From NCBI GenBank assembly GCA_030596365.1, contig JAUVKG010000001.1, forward strand, positions 1-44,600: a stretch of DNA of 44,600 bases, given 5' to 3'. Both the position numbers and the translations under genes were made by a program. This document shows positions 15,645 to 22,838 of the stretch, one piece after another (within the stretch, counting starts at the first letter, position 1; the number at the start of each line of letters is the position of its first letter). Source of the DNA: Chlamydiota bacterium (GTDB lineage: Bacteria > Auribacterota > UBA3054 > B51-G9). The notes under the pieces were generated by a model. That model was not told the origin of the DNA and made no database searches. It was given only the letters and a program-made list of their open reading frames with translations.

Positions 15645-15899
15645 ATGTCAATGGAACAAACAATGAAAGAATTGCAGAAACAGGCTCAATGCCCTTACGC
15701 AGATGGAAAATTATTAATTTATGCTAAAGCGATGGACCCATATCACAGACGTTATATTATTCTTGAATGTCCCGCGAAAAGAAGAACGATTACTAATCCT
15801 GAGGAATGGAAAGTTTTTGAAGAAGAAATAAAAACTGTTTGCTGCGATCCTAATTTCGCGAAAATTTGCTCTGCGTACAAAGAAGTAAATAAAAAGTGA
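15645..15899 (+). CDS. Small cysteine-containing protein, unknown
   Basis: An 84-residue cytoplasmic protein with no signal or membrane segment. It has five cysteines (in QCPYADGK, ILECPAKRR, VCCD and KICSAY), which could bind a metal, but the spacing is not that of a known zinc finger. The codon use and the even spread of charged residues look like a real gene. A weak purine-rich stretch precedes the ATG. It lies between the MITE-like element and an inverted copy of that element's end (16063-16092), so it may be carried by that unit. I do not recognise the family. Confidence 0.68.
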   Translation: MSMEQTMKELQKQAQCPYADGKLLIYAKAMDPYHRRYIILECPAKRRTITNPEEWKVFEEEIKTVCCDPNFAKICSAYKEVNKK

Positions 15900-16160
15900 C
15901 GTTTAACGTTTGACGTTTGATACTTGATGTTTGATGTTGAACGCAAAGCGTTACTTCGTTAGGACATTGGACGTTGGGAATGGATAAATCACCTGATTAT
16001 ATGCTGCATGGAAAGGGGTTGACAAGAAAAGCACCCCTCCTAAAACAGGAGGGGATTTTAGTGCCGCTTTGCGGCTGAACCCTTTTCGAGCAGCCCCTAG
16101 TCAAGCTCTTGACCGGCGAATGCCGGTTCCAGCTTGACATTAAAACATTAAGCTGGAAGC
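15900..16160. repeat. Spacer of degenerate repeats and hairpins
   Basis: It holds a run of GTTTGAC/GTTTGAT heptamer-like words (15901-15935) and the word AGCGTTACTTCGTTAGGAC (15948-15966, also at 2212-2230). Further on are the hairpin CCCCTCCT-AAAAC-AGGAGGGG (16034-16054), the inverted 30-base copy of the MITE-like end (16063-16092) and the hairpin ACCGGC-GAAT-GCCGGT (16112-16127). A TTCCAGCTT/AAGCTGGAA inverted pair stands next to the thioredoxin stop codon. Confidence 0.8.
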
Positions 16161-16670
16161 TTAATTTACTTTCATCCAACTTTCCAAACTATCTGCTGAC
16201 TGGTAGCCTTGTTTTCTTGAAATAATTCCACCGTTTTTGAAGTGGAATAACGCCGGTACAGCCTGGATTGAATATTTTGCAGAAAGTTCTTTATTTTTTG
16301 AAGCATTAATTTTTAGAATAATTATTTTATTTTTATATTTTCTTGCTAAATTATAAAGTTCCGGCATAAGTTTACGGCATGGAGGGCATGCTGTCAAATA
16401 AAAGTCGGCGATCAAATTTTTATCGCCCGCATTTTTTATTGCAGTTTCAAATTCAGCGGTAGAATTGATATCTATCACATTAGTTACATCTTCCGGTGTT
16501 TTTGGAACACCGGCAAAAAGATTACTTAGCAGCAAACCGAAAACCGCTCCGAGTGCTGCGGCGCCCCACCAGGTACTTGTAAACGGGCATGTTCCCGTAC
16601 TGCATTTCCCGAAATAGCCCAATGCGCCCCCGATTGCCGCGCCGGCAATTATGAACAAGATTTTTGTCAT
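16161..16670 (-). CDS. DUF6132-thioredoxin fusion, membrane-anchored
   Basis: A 169-residue protein. Residues 1-54 carry two membrane helices around a KCSTGTCPFTS motif (Cys23, Cys28), as in DUF6132 proteins, which are usually stand-alone. Residues 65-169 form a thioredoxin domain with a CPPC active site (Cys95, Cys98), a VPALFHF cis-proline loop and a WMKVN end. The CPPC site differs from the CGPC of reductive thioredoxins and shifts the redox potential. A membrane-tethered thiol exchange role is inferred. The ATG overlaps the RAYT stop codon (ATGA), with AGGAG just upstream inside the RAYT gene. Confidence 0.85.
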   Translation of the reverse strand: MTKILFIIAGAAIGGALGYFGKCSTGTCPFTSTWWGAAALGAVFGLLLSNLFAGVPKTPEDVTNVIDINSTAEFETAIKNAGDKNLIADFYLTACPPCRKLMPELYNLARKYKNKIIILKINASKNKELSAKYSIQAVPALFHFKNGGIISRKQGYQSADSLESWMKVN

Positions 16671-17218
16671 ATTATCTCCTGATTTTTAAATTTATCCTCA
16701 TTCCATGTTGCAGGATTGTTAATTATATAATTTTCTATTCTAATGTAATCATTTTCATTTCGAATAATATGGTCCCAATATCGTAATTGCCACAAATGTT
16801 TTTCAAAACGTTGCCAATTTATATTTTTTACACCTCGAATATATTCGTTGGTTGTCATTGTTTTAAACCAATCCATAATATCAAATAATGATATTTTAAG
16901 AGGACGCCCACGTAGGGACGTCCCTACGTGGGCGTCCTCTTTATAATTATCCGATGTTTCAATAATACAATGGAAATGATTTGGCATTACAATATATTTG
17001 TGGCATTTCATCTTTATAAATTTATTTTCCAATTCATGATACCATTTTTCGATCATTTTCCCTGCATCATTCAATATCATTTTATCGTCAACGATTTTAC
17101 CAAACAAACATTTGTGGTTTTGTACACACGTGGTGATAAAATATAATCCCTCCAGTGAATAATCGTATCCTTTTAACCGGATTGAACAGCGGTGATGTTT
17201 TTCTGGATTGTATTTCAT
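16667..17218 (-). CDS. REP-associated tyrosine transposase (RAYT, Y1_Tnp)
   Basis: A 183-residue single-domain HUH transposase of the IS200-like family. Marks are the N-terminal YFITTCVQNHKCLFG strand, the HUH motif in VMPNHFHCII (His81, His83) and the C-terminal catalytic tyrosine region NENDYIRIENYI (Tyr158 likely) with NNP. RAYTs cut and move REP hairpins and are generally single-copy and not flanked by IS ends. Here the gene begins three bases after the queA stop codon and ends overlapping the thioredoxin start, so it sits inside an operon. Residues 93-109 are encoded by a 44-base perfect palindrome at 16898-16941. Confidence 0.93.
   Translation of the reverse strand: MKYNPEKHHRCSIRLKGYDYSLEGLYFITTCVQNHKCLFGKIVDDKMILNDAGKMIEKWYHELENKFIKMKCHKYIVMPNHFHCIIETSDNYKEDAHVGTSLRGRPLKISLFDIMDWFKTMTTNEYIRGVKNINWQRFEKHLWQLRYWDHIIRNENDYIRIENYIINNPATWNEDKFKNQEII
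16898..16941. repeat. 44-base perfect palindrome inside the RAYT gene
   Basis: The two 22-base halves are exact inverted copies with no spacer, the centre lying between 16919 and 16920. The half-site begins AAGAGGACGCCCACG. In the minus-strand frame it encodes the loop after the HUH motif. Single-stranded, either strand would form a 22-base-pair cruciform arm. Confidence 0.97.
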
Positions 17219-17221
17219 TAT

Positions 17222-18274
17222 CTATTGAAGCAACATTGCATCGCCATAAGAATAAAATCTGTATTTATTTTTGATAGCTTCGGAATAAATTTTTTGCCAT
17301 TTATTTTCACTTGTGAACGCTGCAATAAGCATTAATAAAGTTGATTTGGGAAGATGAAAATTTGTTATAAGAGCATCAATTGAACGAATTTTATATGGAG
17401 GGTAAATGAAAATATCTGTTGCTTTTGATACCGGCTCAAATATCCCGCTATCACTAATACAAGACTCAAGAACACGAAGTGAAGTTGTTCCCACAGCGAT
17501 AATTCTTCTTCCTGACGTTTTAGCTTTATTAAGTTTGCCGGCGATTTTTTGAGTTAAAACAAATTCTTCGCTGTGCATTAAATGTTTTGTAATATCAGAA
17601 GATTTAACAGGTGCAAAAGTTCCTGGTCCAACATTAAGAGTAACCTGCAGAAACTCGCAACCCTTATTTTTTATTTTCTGAATTAATTCTTCCGTAAAAT
17701 GAAGTCCTGCAGTAGGTGCCGCAACGGCTTTACCTTCGGCTGCATAAACTGTTTGATAACGTTCTATATCTTCTTTTGAAGAAGGACAATGTGGTCTTTT
17801 AATATAAGGTGGCAATGGAATTGTTCCTGATAATTCAAGTAGTTTTTGAAAATCTTTTTCCGGACAATTGAACACAATTACACGTTCGCCATTGTTTTTT
17901 ATTTCGATAATTTCGGCAACAATTTTTCCAACAAGTAGTTTAACACCAACTTTACAGCTGCGTCCCGGTTTAACCATTGCCTGCCATTTCACGGGAGAGA
18001 TTTCTTTAGTAAGTAATATTTCTATTTCCGTGTCTGTATCGATGCGTTTTGCGAAAAGTCTTGCTGGAATAACTTTACAATTATTAACAACGAGGACATC
18101 AGTTTCTTTTAAAAAAGAAATAACATCACTAAAGCGTTTGTGTTGAATGTTTTCTGTTTCGCGGGAATAAACAAGCAATCGACTTTGATCTCTACATTTA
18201 ACAGGTTTCTGAGCTATGAGCTCATCCGGGAGATCATAGTTGTAGAAGTTGAGGTTTGATGTGGGAGATGGCAT
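17222..18274 (-). CDS. queA: S-adenosylmethionine:tRNA ribosyltransferase-isomerase
   Basis: A 350-residue protein of normal length that transfers and isomerises the ribose of SAM onto 7-aminomethyl-7-deazaguanine at tRNA position 34, making epoxyqueuosine. Marks are YDLPDELIAQKPV near the start, SRLLVYSRE, LVVNNCKVIPARL, IPLPPYIKR, the AAPTAGLHFTEELI motif, GPGTFAPVK, AVGTTSLRVLES and TNFHLPKSTLLMLIAAF. No other queuosine gene lies nearby. Eight extra residues precede the usual start. It heads a run with the RAYT and thioredoxin genes. Directly upstream are GTAGTTC-type heptamers (18278-18312). Confidence 0.96.
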   Translation of the reverse strand: MPSPTSNLNFYNYDLPDELIAQKPVKCRDQSRLLVYSRETENIQHKRFSDVISFLKETDVLVVNNCKVIPARLFAKRIDTDTEIEILLTKEISPVKWQAMVKPGRSCKVGVKLLVGKIVAEIIEIKNNGERVIVFNCPEKDFQKLLELSGTIPLPPYIKRPHCPSSKEDIERYQTVYAAEGKAVAAPTAGLHFTEELIQKIKNKGCEFLQVTLNVGPGTFAPVKSSDITKHLMHSEEFVLTQKIAGKLNKAKTSGRRIIAVGTTSLRVLESCISDSGIFEPVSKATDIFIYPPYKIRSIDALITNFHLPKSTLLMLIAAFTSENKWQKIYSEAIKNKYRFYSYGDAMLLQ

Positions 18275-18445
18275 GTATTCGCAGCTCGTAGTTCGTAGTT
18301 GGTAGTTCGTAGAAATAAAGGTATTCGGTGTTCAATTCGATTTAAGAACAAGGAACATCGATTTTTGATATTCGATTTATTAACTTCTTAAATCTTAAAT
18401 CGTTAATCGGTGTTCGGTGTTCGCAAAGCATCCGGCGTATGCCGG
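18275..18445. repeat. GTAGTTC heptamers and degenerate words upstream of queA
   Basis: Four or five units of CGTAGTT/GGTAGTT lie at 18283-18311, immediately upstream of queA. They are followed by degenerate TTCGATTT/TTAAATC words (18330-18405) and the hairpin CCGGC-GTAT-GCCGG (18432-18445). No clear promoter is seen. Confidence 0.75.
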
Positions 18446-18448
18446 GCA

Positions 18449-18545
18449 GGTGTCAGGTGTCAGGTGTCAGTATTCAGTATTCAGTATCTAGTATCTAGTA
18501 TCTAGAATTAACTAATAACTATTAACTATTAACTATTAACTATTT
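18449..18545. repeat. Four different heptamer words in one continuous array
   Basis: Successive heptamers read GGTGTCA (three units), AGTATTC (about two), AGTATCT (about three) and then ATTAACT (about five), with no spacer between blocks. The array ends about two bases before the stop codon of the SpoIID-like gene (18550-18548). Confidence 0.93.
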
Positions 18546-18547
18546 TT

Positions 18548-19756
18548 TCATCTTTGAATTTCAGCGCCCGGATAAAAATGTTTAAGTATTTGTTCGTAAT
18601 CAAAGCCTTTTTCTGCCATAACTTCTGAACACCACTGGCACATGCCGACAGCGTGACCCCATCCCCTGCCTACGAACTGTAATCTTCCTTTTTTGATTCT
18701 AACTTTGAAGAGGGTTGATCTGATATTATTATATCCGAGAATTCTTCTGCATTCTTCTCCGGTAAGAACGACAGATTTTGATTTTGACGAAAATTTAATT
18801 TTTGCAGCTCTGCCGCTTTTAAAGCGTTCGATTATTTTAACTTTCAGAATTCTTCCTGTTAAAGGTTTTCCTGCTTTATTAAGTTTTTGGGAACAATTTT
18901 CAAGAGCAACGGAATAATTCCAGGCATAATTTTTTGTTCCTTTGCAGTAAGGTGAAGTAACAGCGGGTGGATACTCTTTAATAGTGGAAAATATATTTTT
19001 CGCCTCTTCAGTTTTTCCACCACAACAAGTATAAAAGAAAGTACATAAAACTTTTCCGTTATATGTTAATATTTCGCCTTGAGTATCAAGAACAGCTTTA
19101 GTAGTAGAAAGAGCTTCGCCCGTAACGCCGCCATAAAGTTGATGAATTGGTGAAATAATATCGTAATTTTCATAGTTGCTGTTTTGCATGTGCGACACGG
19201 CATAAGTTCTTGCAGCAACAGCCTGAGTTTTTAAAGCTGCTTGAGGCCATGCCGGAAAAGTTTCCCTTGGAACAACACCCATGATATACTCATCGAGAGG
19301 GAGAGTATTAACAACGGTCAAAAAGTTTTTGCCGTCTGCTATTATGTCAATCCTACCGCGATAAACGATATTTTCTTTGAATTTATCCTGGACTCTAATG
19401 CTTTGCGGCATATCTGATAGAACAATAATATGCGAGCTTTTAGTATTATAACCATTTATAAAAACATTTCCGTTTTGCACACTAAAGACGGCTTTTTTTA
19501 TAGAGCTAAAACGCTGTATCCGCTTATGATGCACTTTATCATAAAAAGTTCCGGGACCAATGACACTAACGACTGCAGTTGGTTTTGACACCATAATTGC
19601 CACTCTGATTATCTTTGCGGAAGATGAAGGTCTGAGAACATCATTAATCGGACGTGGCAAAGCAGAGCGGAATGTTGTACATCCTGAAATAAAAAAAGCA
19701 AAGGTCAGGAAGAAGAAGATTCTAAAATAATTTAATATTTTTTGTTTTTCGTACAT
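18548..19756 (-). CDS. SpoIID/LytB domain lipoprotein
   Basis: A 402-residue protein with a lipoprotein-like signal (FFLTFAFFISGC, Cys26). The SpoIID domain spans roughly residues 140-395 and has LPLDEYIMGVVPRETFPAWP, LKTQAVAARTYAVSHM, the TFFYTCCGGKTEEAKNIF stretch and GRGWGHAVGMCQWCSEVMAEKGF. SpoIID-type enzymes are lytic transglycosylases that cleave glycan strands lacking stem peptides. Outside spore formers such proteins are common and probably remodel peptidoglycan. The start follows the lepB stop codon after one base, so both are on one transcript. There is no other sporulation gene here. Confidence 0.9.
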   Translation of the reverse strand: MYEKQKILNYFRIFFFLTFAFFISGCTTFRSALPRPINDVLRPSSSAKIIRVAIMVSKPTAVVSVIGPGTFYDKVHHKRIQRFSSIKKAVFSVQNGNVFINGYNTKSSHIIVLSDMPQSIRVQDKFKENIVYRGRIDIIADGKNFLTVVNTLPLDEYIMGVVPRETFPAWPQAALKTQAVAARTYAVSHMQNSNYENYDIISPIHQLYGGVTGEALSTTKAVLDTQGEILTYNGKVLCTFFYTCCGGKTEEAKNIFSTIKEYPPAVTSPYCKGTKNYAWNYSVALENCSQKLNKAGKPLTGRILKVKIIERFKSGRAAKIKFSSKSKSVVLTGEECRRILGYNNIRSTLFKVRIKKGRLQFVGRGWGHAVGMCQWCSEVMAEKGFDYEQILKHFYPGAEIQR

Positions 19757-19757
19757 A

Positions 19758-20765
19758 TTATTTAATCATTCTAACGCGTTTGACTGGAAGGTAGATACAC
19801 CATGCCCGTCCTTTAATAAGTTTAAGCGGAGCAAATCCCCAATATCTACTATCAGCAGAAGCCGCGCTATTATCTCCGAGCATAAAATAAGAATTTTGCG
19901 GAACAACGATTTCGGAAACGATTGTGTCTGTAAGCGGATTAAAACCTGCGGATTTATTTTCGACTTGTTTTTCGACAACGCGGTATGGTTTTCCGTTAAT
20001 CAGGATCGAATCTTTAATTTTATCGAGGTGGTAGCGTTCCACAATCGACATAATTTGCGGAAAGTAATTTTTTAAATCTTTTCCGAGCAATCCTCCTCCG
20101 CGATTTACAGCTGAAACAAGAAAAGAAGATAATCCGACTGCTGCTCCTTTTTTAATAGAAAACAGTTCATTTCTAATATGAGAGTTTGTTTTTACCGCTT
20201 CAATCAGCTGTTTATCAATAATAGAGTCGACAGCAGTTTTTACGGTAACGAATCTGTCGCAAAGCATACCTGCATTAGTATAATAAACATAATTAGCTGT
20301 AGCAGGAGAGTTAGTAACGATTTTATCATTAACAAAGAGTTTACCTTCTTTAATTTTGATGTGATCGCCTGGAGTTCCCGCGCATCGTTTTATATAATCA
20401 ATACGCTCGTCAGTTGGATTTTCGAATACAACCACATCTCCTACTTCCGGCAGTCTCATACCCGGAATCATAATTCTATAATCCGGAAGCGGAACATGCC
20501 AATTTAAGAAAGGAATTTTTATTTTACTGCTGAAGCCATAAGCGCATCTAAGCACGAGCAAGTGATCGCCAAATCCATTTCCCATTTCATTTGCGCCATA
20601 CAAAGTTGGTTCCATCGACCCTGTAGGGATTTTGAACAATTCAATTGTATTAGATTTAAGGAAAAAGAAAAAGGCAAGTAGAAGCACAAGGCCTAAAGTT
20701 TCTTTAAGAACAGCGAGCCATTTAGGTTGTTTATTTTTTTTTTGTTTTGATTTATCTTTATTCAT
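19758..20765 (-). CDS. lepB: Signal peptidase I
   Basis: A 335-residue membrane protein with one N-terminal helix (about 21-37). The S26 protease motifs are present: nucleophile Ser50 in FKIPTGSMEPT, the general base Lys126 in RIDYIKRCAGTPGD, and the C-terminal LGDNSAASADSRYWGFAP. Between the Lys box and the C-terminal box lies an insert of about 100 residues (roughly 150-270) without recognisable motifs, which accounts for the above-average length. The enzyme removes signal peptides from exported proteins, of which this window encodes many. It has its own promoter and is followed at once by the SpoIID-like gene. Confidence 0.95.
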   Translation of the reverse strand: MNKDKSKQKKNKQPKWLAVLKETLGLVLLLAFFFFLKSNTIELFKIPTGSMEPTLYGANEMGNGFGDHLLVLRCAYGFSSKIKIPFLNWHVPLPDYRIMIPGMRLPEVGDVVVFENPTDERIDYIKRCAGTPGDHIKIKEGKLFVNDKIVTNSPATANYVYYTNAGMLCDRFVTVKTAVDSIIDKQLIEAVKTNSHIRNELFSIKKGAAVGLSSFLVSAVNRGGGLLGKDLKNYFPQIMSIVERYHLDKIKDSILINGKPYRVVEKQVENKSAGFNPLTDTIVSEIVVPQNSYFMLGDNSAASADSRYWGFAPLKLIKGRAWCIYLPVKRVRMIK

Positions 20766-20829
20766 ATTTTAAAAGACTATTTAATCGTTTCTGTTTTTTG
20801 TTTAGATTTTCATATAAAGTTTCCGGAGT

Positions 20830-20858
20830 ATTATACACTATCTATATTTTTTCTACAA
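20830..20858 (-). promoter_or_regulatory. lepB promoter
   Basis: On the minus strand TTGTAG (20858-20853), a 17-base spacer and TATAAT (20835-20830). The leader is about 58 bases. Confidence 0.78.
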
Positions 20859-20924
20859 GATAATTTTTAACGTTTTCTAAACCCGTTTGGAAAAAAATAT
20901 ATATTATATTTTTTTACTAACAAC

Positions 20925-20944
20925 CCAAAGCAAGGATGCTTTGG
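20925..20944 (-). terminator. Hairpin after the radical SAM gene
   Basis: CCAAAGCA and TGCTTTGG form a perfect 8-base-pair stem with a 4-base loop, 11 bases after the stop codon of the radical SAM gene. The T-run after it is poor (GTTGTTAGT), so it may stop transcription only weakly or protect the 3' end. Confidence 0.45.
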
Positions 20945-20954
20945 TTACTATAAA

Positions 20955-22838
20955 TTATTTTAGTGAACAGGCATTCCATTTTTGCAGGCCGCATTGAACA
21001 CACTTTCCGTTAAAACATGATGGAGTTTCTTCCATTTCAATTGCTTTATTTCGTTCTTTAAGCATGAATTCTTTTGACACGCCGTAATCAAGAACATCCC
21101 ATGGAAGAAGAGATTCCGGTTGTATTTCCTTAAGATAATCATCAGGATTAATTCCTGCATCAGCGAAAGCCTGTTCCCATTTATCAACATCGAGTTGTTC
21201 AGTCCATTGGTCGAAACGGCATCCTGCTTTGAAGGCATATTCAGCTACATCGGCGAGTTTTCTATCCCCGCGAGCGAAAACAGCTTCAAGTTTGCTGAGT
21301 TGAAATTTATGGAAGGAAATTTTAACGCGTCTTTTTGGAAGATATTTATAAATATAATTTCTTTTTTCAATCAAATCATTAATTGAAGAAAAATCTGCCC
21401 ATTGGAAAGGTGTAAAAGATTTTGGAATAAATGCTGCTATGGAAACGTTAATTTGGAGAGATGAATTTTTCCCATTCTTTTTAAGCGCGATGAGTTGCTG
21501 TACAAGTTGTACCATTTCTTTAATATCATCAAAAGTTTCCGTAGGAAGTCCTATCATAAAATAAGCTTTAACCCTTGACCAGCCGAGATCAATAATTGAC
21601 TGAATTGTATTAATAATTTCCTGGTTTGAGAGTTGTTTATTAATAACACGGCGTAATCGCTCGCTTCCGGCTTCCGGTGCAAAAGTAAAGCTGGTTTTTC
21701 TAACTTTTTCCGATGTATCGGCAAGAACAGCAGCATAAGAATCAATGCGAAGCGAAGGCAAAGCAACAGCAACCGGAGCGTCAGGAAAAAGGTTTTTATT
21801 TCTCAGAGTTTTAAGAACATCAGCGATATTCGAGTAATCACCTGACGAGAGGGAAGTTAAACTTATTTCATCATATCCGGTATTTTTAATAATAGAGGAT
21901 GCTTCTTCAATAACTTTATCAGCAGTTTTCTCACGAAGCGGCCGTGTCACCATTCCTGCCTGACAAAATCTACATCCGCGAACACAGCCGCGCATAATTT
22001 CGATTTGTGCTCTATCGTGAATTGCTTCGCAATAAGGGATGATTGCAACATCTGCGACGGGGATATTGGAAATATTTTCCGCGAATTGTTTTGGTACAGG
22101 AAAAGGAAGATCATCACAAGAAGGTTTTACCGCACATATTCTTTGTGCCGGGTCATTGGATTTAATAGTTTCGTACAAAGCCGGCGCGTAAATTCCCGGT
22201 ACTTTTTTTGCAAGATCAGCAAGCAATTTTTTATCAGGAACGAAAGAATTATCATTAATTTTTTCTATAGCCCATTCAGCAATTTTTTTTATCGTTTCTT
22301 CACCGTCTCCGAGGGCAAAAGCATCTATAAAAGGTTCCAAAGGCCCTGGTGAATAAACATTACCTCCCGCGATAACAAGGGGATATTTTTTGCTCCAACG
22401 ATTTTCCGAGCGAATTGGAATACCTGCCAGGTCAAGAATTGCTAATATATTAGTATAAGAAAGTTCATATTGAATTGAGAATCCGATTATATCGAATTCA
22501 GCGAGAGGTTTTGAAGATTCAAGAGAGCAGAGGGGGATATTTTTTTCACGGAGAATTTTTTCTGCGTCGATCCATGGAGAATAGCATCTTTCAGCAATGA
22601 CACCTGGAATTTTATTAAGAATAGAATAAAGGATTTTAAGACCAAGATGACTAATACCGATTTCATAAGCATCAGGAAATATCAGTACAACACGCAACAC
22701 AGCATCATCCCAGTTTTTATGGGAGCTGTTAATTTCGTGATTTATATATCTTGAAGGCCGTTCAACGAATGGCAGGATTTGTTCTTCGATAATATTTGAC
22801 CAGTCAACTTCGTTTTTTTTCCTTTTCTTTATATTCAT
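20955..22838 (-). CDS. B12-binding radical SAM protein (TIGR03960-like)
   Basis: A 627-residue protein. The N-terminal half holds a degenerate cobalamin-binding Rossmann-like domain (ISHLGLKILYSILNK, DIIGFSIQYELSYTNIL, VIAGGNVYSPGP, GDGEETI). The radical SAM core follows with MRGCVRGCRFCQAG (CxxxCxxC) and the TFAPEAGSERLRRVINK segment typical of the TIGR03960 group. The end has CFNGKCVQCGLQKW, possible extra cluster ligands. Members of this group are often fused to or next to DUF2344 proteins; that domain is absent here. The start overlaps the PIN-TRAM gene by 35 bases; a longer frame to 22898 is less likely. The reaction is unknown. Confidence 0.85.
   Translation of the reverse strand: MNIKKRKKNEVDWSNIIEEQILPFVERPSRYINHEINSSHKNWDDAVLRVVLIFPDAYEIGISHLGLKILYSILNKIPGVIAERCYSPWIDAEKILREKNIPLCSLESSKPLAEFDIIGFSIQYELSYTNILAILDLAGIPIRSENRWSKKYPLVIAGGNVYSPGPLEPFIDAFALGDGEETIKKIAEWAIEKINDNSFVPDKKLLADLAKKVPGIYAPALYETIKSNDPAQRICAVKPSCDDLPFPVPKQFAENISNIPVADVAIIPYCEAIHDRAQIEIMRGCVRGCRFCQAGMVTRPLREKTADKVIEEASSIIKNTGYDEISLTSLSSGDYSNIADVLKTLRNKNLFPDAPVAVALPSLRIDSYAAVLADTSEKVRKTSFTFAPEAGSERLRRVINKQLSNQEIINTIQSIIDLGWSRVKAYFMIGLPTETFDDIKEMVQLVQQLIALKKNGKNSSLQINVSIAAFIPKSFTPFQWADFSSINDLIEKRNYIYKYLPKRRVKISFHKFQLSKLEAVFARGDRKLADVAEYAFKAGCRFDQWTEQLDVDKWEQAFADAGINPDDYLKEIQPESLLPWDVLDYGVSKEFMLKERNKAIEMEETPSCFNGKCVQCGLQKWNACSLK

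Noticed and set aside
16667..17218. Complete IS200/IS605 insertion sequence
   Set aside because: There is no tnpB and no element ends, and the gene is tightly embedded between queA and the thioredoxin gene.
18548..19756. Evidence for endospore formation
   Set aside because: SpoIID domains are common in non-spore formers and no other sporulation gene is present.
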